Assembly: GCA_009937625.1 (NCBI GenBank)
Contig: JAACFA010000003.1
Span: 1-32,041 of the forward strand
From: Gammaproteobacteria bacterium
GTDB lineage: Bacteria; Pseudomonadota; Gammaproteobacteria; GCA-001735895
Reading direction: 5' to 3'
DNA length: 32,041 nt
Shown: piece by piece, positions 18,807 to 28,700 of the stretch
Layout: each line of letters opens with the position of its first letter
Numbering within the stretch: the stretch's first letter is position 1
The notes under the pieces: generated by a model
Told to the model about the DNA's origin: nothing
The model's input: the letters and a program-made list of their open reading frames with translations, nothing else
The model's database searches: none
Program-made: the position numbers and the translations under genes

Positions 18807-20132
18807 TCAGAGCGACGCTACCCGCGCCGCGAAAGCGCGCGCTTGCCGCGGCGCGTCTCCGAGCTGCCTCTCCGGGACCATGATCGTGCGCCAGTCGATA
18901 TCGGGGAAACGTTGCGCGGCTATTTCCGTCACCAAGCAATCCTGCTCGATTGCCGCGGCACACATTTTCTTGACCTCGGCCTTGGCTTCGGGCCGCGGCA
19001 TGATACCGGCCAAGCGGAAACTGATCGCCTCGGCATAGACCAGGCCGTGATCGCCTTCGAGTCGCACAAGCATCGCGACGGCATCGGGTTGAAGCGTCTC
19101 GGCCAGCGTGGTCGCCAACTGCAACCCCCTCGCGGTCGCCATGCAAACCTGCGGCAGCGCATGCCATTCCAGCGCCCAGGCCACGCCGTCTCGCTGCTGC
19201 CGATGCAGCACGGCCTCGGTCATCAGGGCTTGCTGCGCGGCACTGACCTGGAACAGGCTGATCAGCGTTTCGGCATCCACCGGATTATTCTTATGCGGCA
19301 TGGTCGAGGAGCCCCCGCCCGCGGTCGGTGTTATCTCGCCCACTTCCGGTCGCGTTGCCTCGATGTAGTCCTGCGCCATGCGCGCCAGGCTTCCATTGAT
19401 ACGCGTGCAGCACGCGCTGAACTCGGCGAGCCCCGTGCGATCGTTGTGCCACTGAAATTCGCTATCCTCTAGCCCGAGCTCGACGGCCAGCGCCGTACGC
19501 AGCTCGGCCGAGCGATCTCCAAGCGCGGTCGAATTGCCCGCAGCACCTGCAAGGCTAACGCGCAACAGGCGCGGCTTGAGCTGATCCAGCGCTTCGAGCA
19601 GACCCAGTAGCGGTACGCCCCAGCCCGCGATTACGGCACCGAAACTGGTCGGCGTCGCCAGCCGGGTACGCGTGCGCGCGGCGAGCGGTAACTCGGCATG
19701 GGATTCGGCCTGCGAAGCAAGCAGCTGCAGCAACCGCCTTATCCGGTTTTCGATGATTCGACAAATCCCGCCAAGACGCAGCGCCAGCCCGGTATCCATG
19801 ATGTCCTGCGTGGTCGCACCGAAGTGCACATAGGCACCATGTTCGTCGCCAAGCGCCGCCCGCAGCATTGTGACCAGCGCCGGTATCGGAATGCCGTCGC
19901 GGCCGGTGCCGGCGGCGAGGCTCGCCGGCTCGATGTCAATCTCGGCACAAACTCGATCGATCGCCGCGGCGCTCTCCGCCGGGATAATACCGAGTTCGCC
20001 CTGGCACTGCGCGAGCGCGGCTTCGACCCGCAGCCACGCACTGATTTCGGCCGTATCGCAGAGCTGTCCTCCGACCTCGACGTCGAACAGCAGTTCGCGA
20101 TAAATCTCGGAGTCGAAAGGGGATACGGCCAT
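18807..20132 (-). CDS. pcaB: 3-carboxy-cis,cis-muconate cycloisomerase
   Basis: Fumarase/argininosuccinase superfamily; signature GGSSTMPHKNNPVDAE; HFGATTQDIMDTG; next to pcaGH. Confidence 0.93.
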   Translation of the reverse strand: MAVSPFDSEIYRELLFDVEVGGQLCDTAEISAWLRVEAALAQCQGELGIIPAESAAAIDRVCAEIDIEPASLAAGTGRDGIPIPALVTMLRAALGDEHGAYVHFGATTQDIMDTGLALRLGGICRIIENRIRRLLQLLASQAESHAELPLAARTRTRLATPTSFGAVIAGWGVPLLGLLEALDQLKPRLLRVSLAGAAGNSTALGDRSAELRTALAVELGLEDSEFQWHNDRTGLAEFSACCTRINGSLARMAQDYIEATRPEVGEITPTAGGGSSTMPHKNNPVDAETLISLFQVSAAQQALMTEAVLHRQQRDGVAWALEWHALPQVCMATARGLQLATTLAETLQPDAVAMLVRLEGDHGLVYAEAISFRLAGIMPRPEAKAEVKKMCAAAIEQDCLVTEIAAQRFPDIDWRTIMVPERQLGDAPRQARAFAARVASL

Positions 20133-20137
20133 CGCGA

Positions 20138-20752
20138 TCAGATATCGAAGAACACGGTTTCGCGCTCGCCCTGCAGGTGAATGTCGAAACGGAAGGCACC
20201 TTCAGCGTCGGGTTGCGCCAGCAGCGTATCGACGCGGGCGCGCGGTTCGATCGACGCAAGCACCGGGTCTTCGGCGTTGGCGTCGCTCTCGTCGGCAAAA
20301 TAAATGCGCGTCTGCAGCCCGACGTTAATGCCACGCGCGACGATCCAGCAGTTGATGTGCGGCGCCTGCAGGCGGCCGTCGGGGTAAGGCACCCTGCCCG
20401 GACGGATCGTATCGATACGAAATTCACCGCTATCGAAAGCGCTCGCGACGCGTCCCCAGCCGCCGAAATTCGGATCGGCGACGCCGCGGGTTTCGACCGG
20501 TGACGGATAGAGCCCGCCGGCATCGGCCTGCCAGAGCTCGATCACCGCGTCCAGCACCGGCGCCTCGTCGCCGTCGAATATGCGGCCCGTGACGCTGACG
20601 CGCTCACCGCGCGTGTCGGCATTGATTAACCGGCTGCCCGGATCCTCGGCGTAAACGCCGGCGATACCGCTCCAGTTCGGCAGGCAGCCGATATGCACGT
20701 AGGGCCCCGCGGTTTGCGATGGCGATTCGTGCCGGGTGTCGTCGTCCGCCAT
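20138..20752 (-). CDS. pcaG: Protocatechuate 3,4-dioxygenase alpha subunit
   Basis: Internal start MADDDTRHESPSQTAGPYVHIGC; DAVIELWQADAGGLYPSP; RLQAPHINCWIVARGI. Confidence 0.93.
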   Translation of the reverse strand: MADDDTRHESPSQTAGPYVHIGCLPNWSGIAGVYAEDPGSRLINADTRGERVSVTGRIFDGDEAPVLDAVIELWQADAGGLYPSPVETRGVADPNFGGWGRVASAFDSGEFRIDTIRPGRVPYPDGRLQAPHINCWIVARGINVGLQTRIYFADESDANAEDPVLASIEPRARVDTLLAQPDAEGAFRFDIHLQGERETVFFDI

Positions 20753-21486
20753 TACAAACCCTCCGGCCGGTTTTCGAAATAAGTCTGCGCGCGTCCGCGC
20801 AGCGTCAGGTCGAAACGCCAGGCGAGCATGTCCATCGGCAGCGCCGCATCCATGTCGAGCCGCGCGATCAGCGTGTCGACCGCGTCCTCGCGCGGGATTG
20901 CGTTGACGATCGGGCACAGCGGGATCAGCGGGTCGCCCTCGAAATACATTTGCGTGATCAGGCGCTGCGCGAAGGCCTCGCCGAACAGCGAAAAGTGAAT
21001 ATGCGCCGGGCGCCAGGAATTGGGTCCGTTCGGCCACGGATAGGGCGCGGGCTGGATACTCAGGAAACGATAATAACCGTCGGCGTCGGTCAGGCAGCGG
21101 CCGCAACCGCCGAAATTAGGATCCAGCGGCGCGATGTAGGTTTCGTTCGGGTGACGGTAACGGCCAGCGGCGTTAGCCTGCCACACTTCGATCAGCGCGT
21201 TCGGCACGGCACGACCCGACTGGTCGCGTAAATGCCCGTGCACGAGTATGCGCGGACCGAGCGCGCTGTGCCCGTCGGCGGCGTAGTTGTGGATCAGGTC
21301 GTCATCGCGCGGACCGATGATATCGTGGCCGAATACCGGACCGCTCTCCTCCGACAGCGTCGTCGGCAGGACTAACAAGGGCTGGCGCGGTGAACGCAGT
21401 CGGCTAGACTTGTAATCCGGCGCCAGCGCCGGTGGATGCCAGGCGCGGTCACGCGGCAGGTAACCGCGGGACTGCTCCGAGCTCAC
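20752..21486 (-). CDS. pcaH: Protocatechuate 3,4-dioxygenase beta subunit
   Basis: RDRAWHPPALAPDYKSSRLRSPRQPLLVLPTTLSEESGPVFG; NALIEVWQANAAGRYRHPNE; WRPAHIHFSLFG; GTG start at 21486 inferred from length and overlap with pcaC. Confidence 0.93.
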   Translation of the reverse strand: MSSEQSRGYLPRDRAWHPPALAPDYKSSRLRSPRQPLLVLPTTLSEESGPVFGHDIIGPRDDDLIHNYAADGHSALGPRILVHGHLRDQSGRAVPNALIEVWQANAAGRYRHPNETYIAPLDPNFGGCGRCLTDADGYYRFLSIQPAPYPWPNGPNSWRPAHIHFSLFGEAFAQRLITQMYFEGDPLIPLCPIVNAIPREDAVDTLIARLDMDAALPMDMLAWRFDLTLRGRAQTYFENRPEGL

Positions 21487-21863
21487 AGCTCGACTCCCAT
21501 TTCGCGATAGGTTGCGCGCGCGACCTCGATGGCGCGATTCGCCTTCGGCACGCCGGCATATACCGCCACGTGCAGCAGCGCCTCCATGACGTCGTCCGGG
21601 CTCGCACCGGTGTTGGCGGTGGCGCGGATATGCATCGGGATTTCGTCGAAATTCCCGCCCGCGGCGAGCAGTGCGATGGTCAGCATCGAGCGTTCCCGCA
21701 GCGGCAGGTTGTCGCGCGCCCACAGGTTGCCCCAGGCGGCCTCGGTAATTAGCGCCTGGAAGGGTTCGTCGAAAGCGCTCGTCGCAGCTTCGGCGGCATC
21801 GACGTGGGCATCTCCCAACACCTTGCGGCGAATCTTCATACCCTCTTCGTAACGGTCAGGCAT
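21483..21863 (-). CDS. pcaC: 4-carboxymuconolactone decarboxylase
   Basis: 126 aa; RRKVLGDAHVDAA, WARDNLPLRERSMLTIALLAA, ANTGASPDDVMEALLHVAVYAGVPKANRA. Confidence 0.93.
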   Translation of the reverse strand: MPDRYEEGMKIRRKVLGDAHVDAAEAATSAFDEPFQALITEAAWGNLWARDNLPLRERSMLTIALLAAGGNFDEIPMHIRATANTGASPDDVMEALLHVAVYAGVPKANRAIEVARATYREMGVEL

Positions 21864-22650
21864 AGCCCTGCTCGAGGATGAAGTCGTTGAGAATACGGGC
21901 GTAGGTCGCTGGTTGTTCGACGCAGGGCAGATGACCGGCGTTGTCGATCAACTCGAAGCGCGAGCCCGGGATCAGGTCGGCGGTTGCGCGCACCAGGTCA
22001 GGTGGCGCCGAACCGTCTTCGCTGCCGGCGATCGCCAGCGTCGGCAGGCTCAGGCCGGCGGTGCTCTCGGTAAAATCGTTGACCGCAATCGCCGCGCTGC
22101 AGCCGATGTAGCCGTCGAGCGGGGTACGCGTCAGCATGTTGCGCCAGGCCGTGAGCTCGTGCTCGCGCTGCCGGCGATAGTCCGCGGAAAACCAGCGCTC
22201 CATTACGCTATCGGCCAACGCCTCGATGCCGCCAGCACGCGCGGCGTCGATTCTTTCCCGCCACATGGCTTCGGTGCCGATACGGGCCGCGGTGTTGGAG
22301 ATCACCATCGCGCGCAGCAGCTGCGGGTGGCTCGCCGCGAGCCCCTGCGCGATGATGCCGCCGATGGACAGCCCGACAAACAGGCAATCCCGGATTTCGA
22401 GCGCTTCGAGTAACCGCGCCGTATCCTGGACCAGGTCGTCCATGCGGTAATCGCCGCCCGGGCAGCTCGACAATCCGTGCCCGCGCTTGTCGAAACGCAG
22501 AATTTTCAGGCCGGCCGGGAGGTAAGGCAGTATCTGGTCCCATAGTCGAAAATCGGTCCCAAGCGAATTGGCGAATACGATCGGCGCACCGTCGGGATCC
22601 CCTTCCAGCCGATAATGCAGGGTGACGTCCCCAAGTTGTATCATGTCCAT
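21856..22650 (-). CDS. pcaD: 3-oxoadipate enol-lactonase
   Basis: MDMIQLGDVTLHYRLEGDPDGAPIVFANSLGTDFRLWDQILPYL; GLSIGGIIAQGLA nucleophile elbow; internal start. Confidence 0.92.
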   Translation of the reverse strand: MDMIQLGDVTLHYRLEGDPDGAPIVFANSLGTDFRLWDQILPYLPAGLKILRFDKRGHGLSSCPGGDYRMDDLVQDTARLLEALEIRDCLFVGLSIGGIIAQGLAASHPQLLRAMVISNTAARIGTEAMWRERIDAARAGGIEALADSVMERWFSADYRRQREHELTAWRNMLTRTPLDGYIGCSAAIAVNDFTESTAGLSLPTLAIAGSEDGSAPPDLVRATADLIPGSRFELIDNAGHLPCVEQPATYARILNDFILEQGYA

Positions 22651-22661
22651 CCCGTTCTCCT

Positions 22662-23882
<1,221 letters not shown>

Positions 23883-23999
23883 TCAATCAAAAATATCGGC
23901 AGCCGCCAACCTGACCCCGGTCAAATCGCAAATCGAATCAATATGTTAAAATTAATAATTAGGCTTGCAAATCGGACCGGTTACCATCGGGAGGCATCA

Positions 24000-24578
24000 A
24001 TGCACGCGATCTCCATCATCAAAAGCGAACATAAAAACCTTGGTGCAATTCTTTACAGCCTCGAAAAGCTGATCGAGGAAATCGATAACGGCAAGGATCC
24101 CGACTTCGGCGTCTTCCACGGGCTGTTTACCTACATCGACCGATTTCTCGATCGTTTCCATCACCCCAAGGAAAATCACTACCTGTTCCCGAAACTGCTG
24201 GCGCGCTCACCCGAGAGCGAAAGCATTATTCGCGAGCTCGGTCAGCAGCATACCGAGGGCGAGATCCTGTTCGTCGAAATGCTGAAGGCGCTGTCAGCAT
24301 ACGAATTTAGTGGCGCGGCCGAGTACCCCCATTTTCGCGACGTTGTCCTCAGGTACACCGAGTTCGAGCGCCGCCACGCTCAACTGGAAGAAGACGAAAT
24401 CTTGCCGCGCGCCCGGGAGGCGCTCGAAGCGGCGGACTGGGAAGAAATCGATGCCGCCTTCGCGGAGAACGATGATCCGATATTCGGTAAAAAGTGGAAT
24501 AATGAGTTTTCGGACCTGCTGGACCAGTTGATCAATCGTTTGCCTGCACCGCTGGGTCTCGGCGACATCTGGAAATAA
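24000..24578 (+). CDS. Hemerythrin-domain protein
   Basis: MHAISIIKSEHKNL, DRFHHPKENHYLFPKL, QQHTEGEIL, FERRHAQLEEDEILP: His/HxxxE ligand pattern; GGGAGG before ATG 24000. Confidence 0.85.
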   Translation: MHAISIIKSEHKNLGAILYSLEKLIEEIDNGKDPDFGVFHGLFTYIDRFLDRFHHPKENHYLFPKLLARSPESESIIRELGQQHTEGEILFVEMLKALSAYEFSGAAEYPHFRDVVLRYTEFERRHAQLEEDEILPRAREALEAADWEEIDAAFAENDDPIFGKKWNNEFSDLLDQLINRLPAPLGLGDIWK

Positions 24579-24666
24579 AACACTTCTCGCAAACCGCGAG
24601 CTGCCCGAGTCCAGCTGTTTTGATAAGCATCGGGGGCGGTAAGAAGGTTGAATTGACTTCGATATT

Positions 24667-24698
24667 TTAGTCAGTAGTGTGATCATATTACTGACTAA
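24667..24698. promoter_or_regulatory. Nested perfect dyad upstream of the 3-hydroxybenzoate 6-hydroxylase gene, candidate operator
   Basis: TTAGTCAGTA-gtg-TGATCA-tat-TACTGACTAA; outer arms and inner TGATCA share the same centre. Confidence 0.65.
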
Positions 24699-24749
24699 GC
24701 GTCATGCCCGATATCGTTAAATGACCGTAGAACAAACAGGATCAACAGG

Positions 24750-25934
24750 ATGACAGGCCTGCCGGTAATCATCGCCGGTGGCGGTATCGGCGGGCTGGCC
24801 GCGGCGCTCGGGCTCGCTCGCAAGGGCGTTTCCTGCATCGTGCTCGAGCGCTCCGCCGAACTCGGTGAAATCGGTGCCGGCATCCAGATCGGGCCCAATG
24901 CGTTTCACTGTTTCGACTACCTGGGCGTTGGCGACGAGGCCCGCGCCAGGGCGGTCTATATCGACAGCCTGCGGCTCATGGACGGCTTGAGTGGCGAACC
25001 GATTGCCGCCATCCCGCTGGACGAAAACTTTCGCGAACGCTTCCGGAATCCTTACGCGGTGGTGCATCGCGCGGACCTGCATGGCGTTCTGCTCGACGCC
25101 TGTCGCGCGAACGACCTGCTGGAATTGCGCACTTGCCACGCCGTCGACAGCTACCAACAGGATGCCGCTGCGGTGCGGGTATTCTGCAAGGACCGGGAAC
25201 CGCTGGATGGTCGCGCGCTGATCGGGGCGGACGGTCTACGCTCTACGATTCGCCAGCAGCTGGTAGGAGACGGCGAACCTCGGGTTTCGGGACATACCAC
25301 CTACCGCTCGGTGATCCCGACTGAGCAAATGCCCGAGGATTTGCGCTGGAATGCGGCCACGCTGTGGGCCGGGCCGAAATGCCATATCGTGCACTACCCT
25401 CTGAAGGGCTGGCAATTATTCAACCTGGTGGTGACCTACCACAACGACGTCGAGGAAGCCGTCGCCGGCAAACCGGTGAGCAAGGACGAGGTGCGCCAGG
25501 GCTTCGAACATATCGCGCCGCGTGCGCGCCAGATTATCGAGCATGGTGAAGACTGGAAACTCTGGGTATTGTGCGACCGGGATCCGATTCTCGAATGGGT
25601 CGATGGACGTGTCGCGCTGCTCGGTGACGCCGCACATCCGATGCTGCAATATTTTGCCCAGGGCGCCTGCATGGCGATGGAAGACGCGATCTGCCTGAGT
25701 CACATGTTCGAACGCCACGGCGACGATATCGAGACCACGCTGGAGCAGTACATGCGACAGCGGCGCGTGCGCACCGCGCGCGTGCAGCTCGATTCGCGCC
25801 TGATCGGCGAGTACATTTATCACGCCGACGGCGCCACCGCCGAGGTCCGCAACCACATCATGTCGAACCTGACGCCGGAGCAGTGGTTCGACAAGCTCGG
25901 CTGGCTCTACGGCGGCACCGGGCTCGATGTCTGA
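24750..25934 (+). CDS. 3-hydroxybenzoate 6-monooxygenase (FAD)
   Basis: VIIAGGGIGGLAAALGLARKG, LERSAELGEIGAGIQIGPNAF, ALLGDAAHPMLQYFAQGACMAMEDA; followed by gentisate dioxygenase. Confidence 0.9.
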   Translation: MTGLPVIIAGGGIGGLAAALGLARKGVSCIVLERSAELGEIGAGIQIGPNAFHCFDYLGVGDEARARAVYIDSLRLMDGLSGEPIAAIPLDENFRERFRNPYAVVHRADLHGVLLDACRANDLLELRTCHAVDSYQQDAAAVRVFCKDREPLDGRALIGADGLRSTIRQQLVGDGEPRVSGHTTYRSVIPTEQMPEDLRWNAATLWAGPKCHIVHYPLKGWQLFNLVVTYHNDVEEAVAGKPVSKDEVRQGFEHIAPRARQIIEHGEDWKLWVLCDRDPILEWVDGRVALLGDAAHPMLQYFAQGACMAMEDAICLSHMFERHGDDIETTLEQYMRQRRVRTARVQLDSRLIGEYIYHADGATAEVRNHIMSNLTPEQWFDKLGWLYGGTGLDV

Positions 25935-25952
25935 ATCATTTGCGAGGTAACC

Positions 25953-27002
25953 ATGTCATTAACCGAAAAACCCTCCGATACGCCCGAGCGGCTCGCGTTT
26001 TACGAAAAGATCGACCAGCAAGCCTATACCCCGCTGTGGGCCGTGTTTTCGGACATCATTACGCCGCAGCCGAAAAGCGACTGCCGGCCGCACCTGTGGC
26101 GGTTCGAGCAGGCGCGCGAATGGCTGCTCGAAGCCGGAGAGTTGATCACCGCTAAGGAAGCCGAGCGCCGCGTCCTGATCCTCGAAAATCCGGGCCTGCG
26201 CGGTGACTCCAGGATCACGACCTCGCTGTACGCCGGCCTGCAGCTGGTGCTGCCCGGCGAAGTGGCGCCCGCGCATCGTCACAGCCAGTCGGCGCTGCGC
26301 TTCGTGCTCGACGGCGCCGGCGCGCATACCAGCGTCAACGGTGAGCGCACCCTCATGGAATACGGTGATTTCGTGATTACCCCACCCTGGGCCTGGCACG
26401 ACCACGGTAACGACAGCGACCAGCCGATGATCTGGATGGACGGCCTCGATATCCCGGTCGCAAGCTTCTTCGACGCGTCCTTCGCCGAGCGCTACGGCGA
26501 GGTCGAACATCCGGTATCGCGGCAAACCGGCGATAGCCTGGCGCGCTATGGCGCCAACATGCTGCCGGTCGATTTCGAGCAACGGGAACTGGCCTCGCCG
26601 ATCTTCAATTACCCTTACGCGCGCTCGCGCGAGGCGCTCGAAAAGATGCAACGCCAGCAGGAGTGGGACCCCTGCCACGGCCTGAAAATGCGCTACGTCA
26701 ACCCGGTGGACGGTGGTTTCGCGATGCCCACGATTTCGCCGTTCCTGCAACTGCTACCGCAGGGATTCAAAACCGCGGCTTACCGCAGCACCGACGCCAC
26801 CGTATTCGTCGCCACCGAGGGCAGCGGCCGCAGCACCATCGACGGTCAGGAATTTACCTGGGGGCCGCGCGATATCTTCGTCGCGCCGAGCTGGAAATGG
26901 ATTGTCCACCAGGCTGACGACGAGGCGGTGCTGTTCAGCTACTCCGACCGGGTGGCGCAACAGAAACTGGGGTTCTGGCGCGAGCAACGCGACCCGGACT
27001 GA
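25953..27002 (+). CDS. Gentisate 1,2-dioxygenase
   Basis: 349 aa bicupin; APAHRHSQSALRFVLDG, GDFVITPPWAWHDHGN, PTISPFLQLLPQGFKTAAYRSTD. Confidence 0.93.
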   Translation: MSLTEKPSDTPERLAFYEKIDQQAYTPLWAVFSDIITPQPKSDCRPHLWRFEQAREWLLEAGELITAKEAERRVLILENPGLRGDSRITTSLYAGLQLVLPGEVAPAHRHSQSALRFVLDGAGAHTSVNGERTLMEYGDFVITPPWAWHDHGNDSDQPMIWMDGLDIPVASFFDASFAERYGEVEHPVSRQTGDSLARYGANMLPVDFEQRELASPIFNYPYARSREALEKMQRQQEWDPCHGLKMRYVNPVDGGFAMPTISPFLQLLPQGFKTAAYRSTDATVFVATEGSGRSTIDGQEFTWGPRDIFVAPSWKWIVHQADDEAVLFSYSDRVAQQKLGFWREQRDPD

Positions 27003-27024
27003 CACCAATGCAATGGAGAAAACC

Positions 27025-27723
27025 ATGACCGAGTATGTCATCGATCCACCCGCCACCCCGTCGGTGGCGGTAGCCGATTCCGACGCCCGCTTTCCGGTGC
27101 GCCGGATATTTTGCGTCGGGCGCAACTACGCCGCGCACGCGCGTGAAATGGGCAAGGACCCGGATCGCGAACCGCCGTTCTTTTTCAGCAAACCGGCCGA
27201 CGCCGTGGTCGATGACAACGCGACGCTCGCCTACCCTCCGCAAACCGAAAATCTGCACTACGAGGCCGAAATGGTGGTCGCGATTGGCCGCGGCGGGGTC
27301 GACATCCCCGAGGCGCAAGCGCTGGATCACGTCTGGGGTTACGCCATCGGCAACGAGTTGACGCGGCGCGACCTGCAGCTCGCGGCGCGCGACATGGGCC
27401 GTCCCTGGGACTGGGGCAAGGGTTTCGATCACTCGGCCGTGTGCGGCCCGCTGCACCCGGTGTCACGCGTCGGCCACCTGCGACAGGGTTCGATCCGGCT
27501 CAGCGTCAATGGCGACGTGAAACAGGATGCCGACCTGCAAGATATGATCTGGGGTATTCCGGAGCAGATCTCGATCGTGTCGCGCAGCATGGAACTCAAG
27601 CCAGGTGACCTGATATATAGCGGCACCCCGGCCGGGGTCGGGCCGCTGCTGCCCGGCGACGTTTGCGTGGTCGAGATCGAAGGACTCGGAAAGCTCACGA
27701 CGACGATCGGGGGCGGCCGCTGA
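27025..27723 (+). CDS. Fumarylacetoacetate hydrolase family protein (fumarylpyruvate or maleylpyruvate hydrolase)
   Basis: IFCVGRNYAAHAREMG, FFFSKPADAV, LHYEAEMVVAIG, YAIGNELTRRDLQ, YSGTPAGVGPL; internal ATG 27025. Confidence 0.9.
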   Translation: MTEYVIDPPATPSVAVADSDARFPVRRIFCVGRNYAAHAREMGKDPDREPPFFFSKPADAVVDDNATLAYPPQTENLHYEAEMVVAIGRGGVDIPEAQALDHVWGYAIGNELTRRDLQLAARDMGRPWDWGKGFDHSAVCGPLHPVSRVGHLRQGSIRLSVNGDVKQDADLQDMIWGIPEQISIVSRSMELKPGDLIYSGTPAGVGPLLPGDVCVVEIEGLGKLTTTIGGGR

Positions 27724-27778
27724 ACCGGCCATCAACCGCGGCAAAAGCGATTACGCGAAGACAGTTTTGCTCGAGAGC

Positions 27779-27859
27779 ATGCCGAGCCACCTGCTGCGGC
27801 GCTGCCACCAGATCGGGGATGCCGTCTTTCTCGAAGCCTGCGCCGCATCGACTCTTTGA
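27779..27859 (+). pseudogene. Possible truncated MarR-family regulator remnant
   Basis: Peptide MPSHLLRRCHQIGDAVFLEACAASTL* resembles the first helix of MarR regulators (HLIRR.HQI..AIF.EE...LTP); ends before the HTH. Confidence 0.4.
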
Positions 27860-27891
27860 AAAGAGTTTCTAACTTCTGGAAACCGGACCAC

Positions 27892-28176
27892 TCAGATCGA
27901 AAACATCGCTTCCAGGTCATGCTGCGAATAGGCCTTGAAGGCCAGCATGGTATCTGTTTTCTTGATGCCATGAATCGTGCCCAGCCGGTTGGTGACCAGC
28001 TCGGCGACATCGTCGTTAGTTTTGGTGCGCACGATCGCAACCAGGTCGTAGTTGCCGGTCACCGAGTAGACCTCCGATATCTCCGGTATTTCCGCCAGTT
28101 GCTCCGCTATTTGGGTTATCTTGTTTTTTTTGACATTGAAAAGAATGATAAATGTGACCACTGGCCTGTCCTCCAC
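27892..28176 (-). CDS. Stand-alone Lrp/AsnC ligand-binding (RAM) domain protein, no HTH
   Basis: 94 aa; EIPEISEVYSVTGNYDLVAIVRTKTNDDVAELVTNRLGTIHGIKKTDTMLAFKAYS. Confidence 0.88.
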   Translation of the reverse strand: MEDRPVVTFIILFNVKKNKITQIAEQLAEIPEISEVYSVTGNYDLVAIVRTKTNDDVAELVTNRLGTIHGIKKTDTMLAFKAYSQHDLEAMFSI

Positions 28177-28213
28177 GGATTTTTACTGGCGCTATTATAA
28201 GTGTATCGAACGT

Positions 28214-28663
28214 TCAAACGGTAACATCGACGGTTTTTTCGACCGATAGCATCTCCCTCACCTCGTCCGGCACCTTCCGCGCAACCAGTTTTTCGGGCCG
28301 CTCGGGATCGGAATAGCCCCAGACCCTGACCTCTCTGCCGCTGGCTACCGGTCGCGGATCGTCACCCTTGCTGAACTCGTGCGCCACGACGAACGAAGTA
28401 TTGCCAAACTTTTGTACGCGCGTGGTCAGCAGCGTCACGTCACCGAAGTACAGCGGTTTTTCGAATTCCATGTTACTGGCTACCAGCGGGCAACCGCGAA
28501 ACAGCGGATCGCTATGCGTATTGCCGATCAGGTCGAAGCCCGCCGCCTGCAGCAGCGCGTGGGTCCCGCTATCCATCCAGATATAGTAATTGGGATTGAA
28601 TATGATGCCGGCGGGATCACAATGCGCCCATTCGACCCGGAATCGCTGCGTTGCCGTGAACAT
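28214..28663 (-). CDS. Acyl-CoA thioesterase, 4-hydroxybenzoyl-CoA thioesterase (4HBT) family
   Basis: FRVEWAHCDPAGIIFNPNYYIWMDSG: family signature with catalytic Asp. Confidence 0.87.
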   Translation of the reverse strand: MFTATQRFRVEWAHCDPAGIIFNPNYYIWMDSGTHALLQAAGFDLIGNTHSDPLFRGCPLVASNMEFEKPLYFGDVTLLTTRVQKFGNTSFVVAHEFSKGDDPRPVASGREVRVWGYSDPERPEKLVARKVPDEVREMLSVEKTVDVTV

Positions 28664-28700
28664 TATTTGAACCTCAGGGTCATCTGAAAAAAATCCGGCT

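Noticed and set aside
24587-24601. CTCGC-AAACC-GCGAG hairpin after the hemerythrin gene
   Set aside because: Only a 5 bp stem and no following T-run; insufficient for an intrinsic terminator call.
24738-24756. Short ACAGGAT-like tandem repeats around the 3HB 6-hydroxylase start
   Set aside because: Overlap the ribosome-binding region and start codon and are too short to be distinguished from chance.
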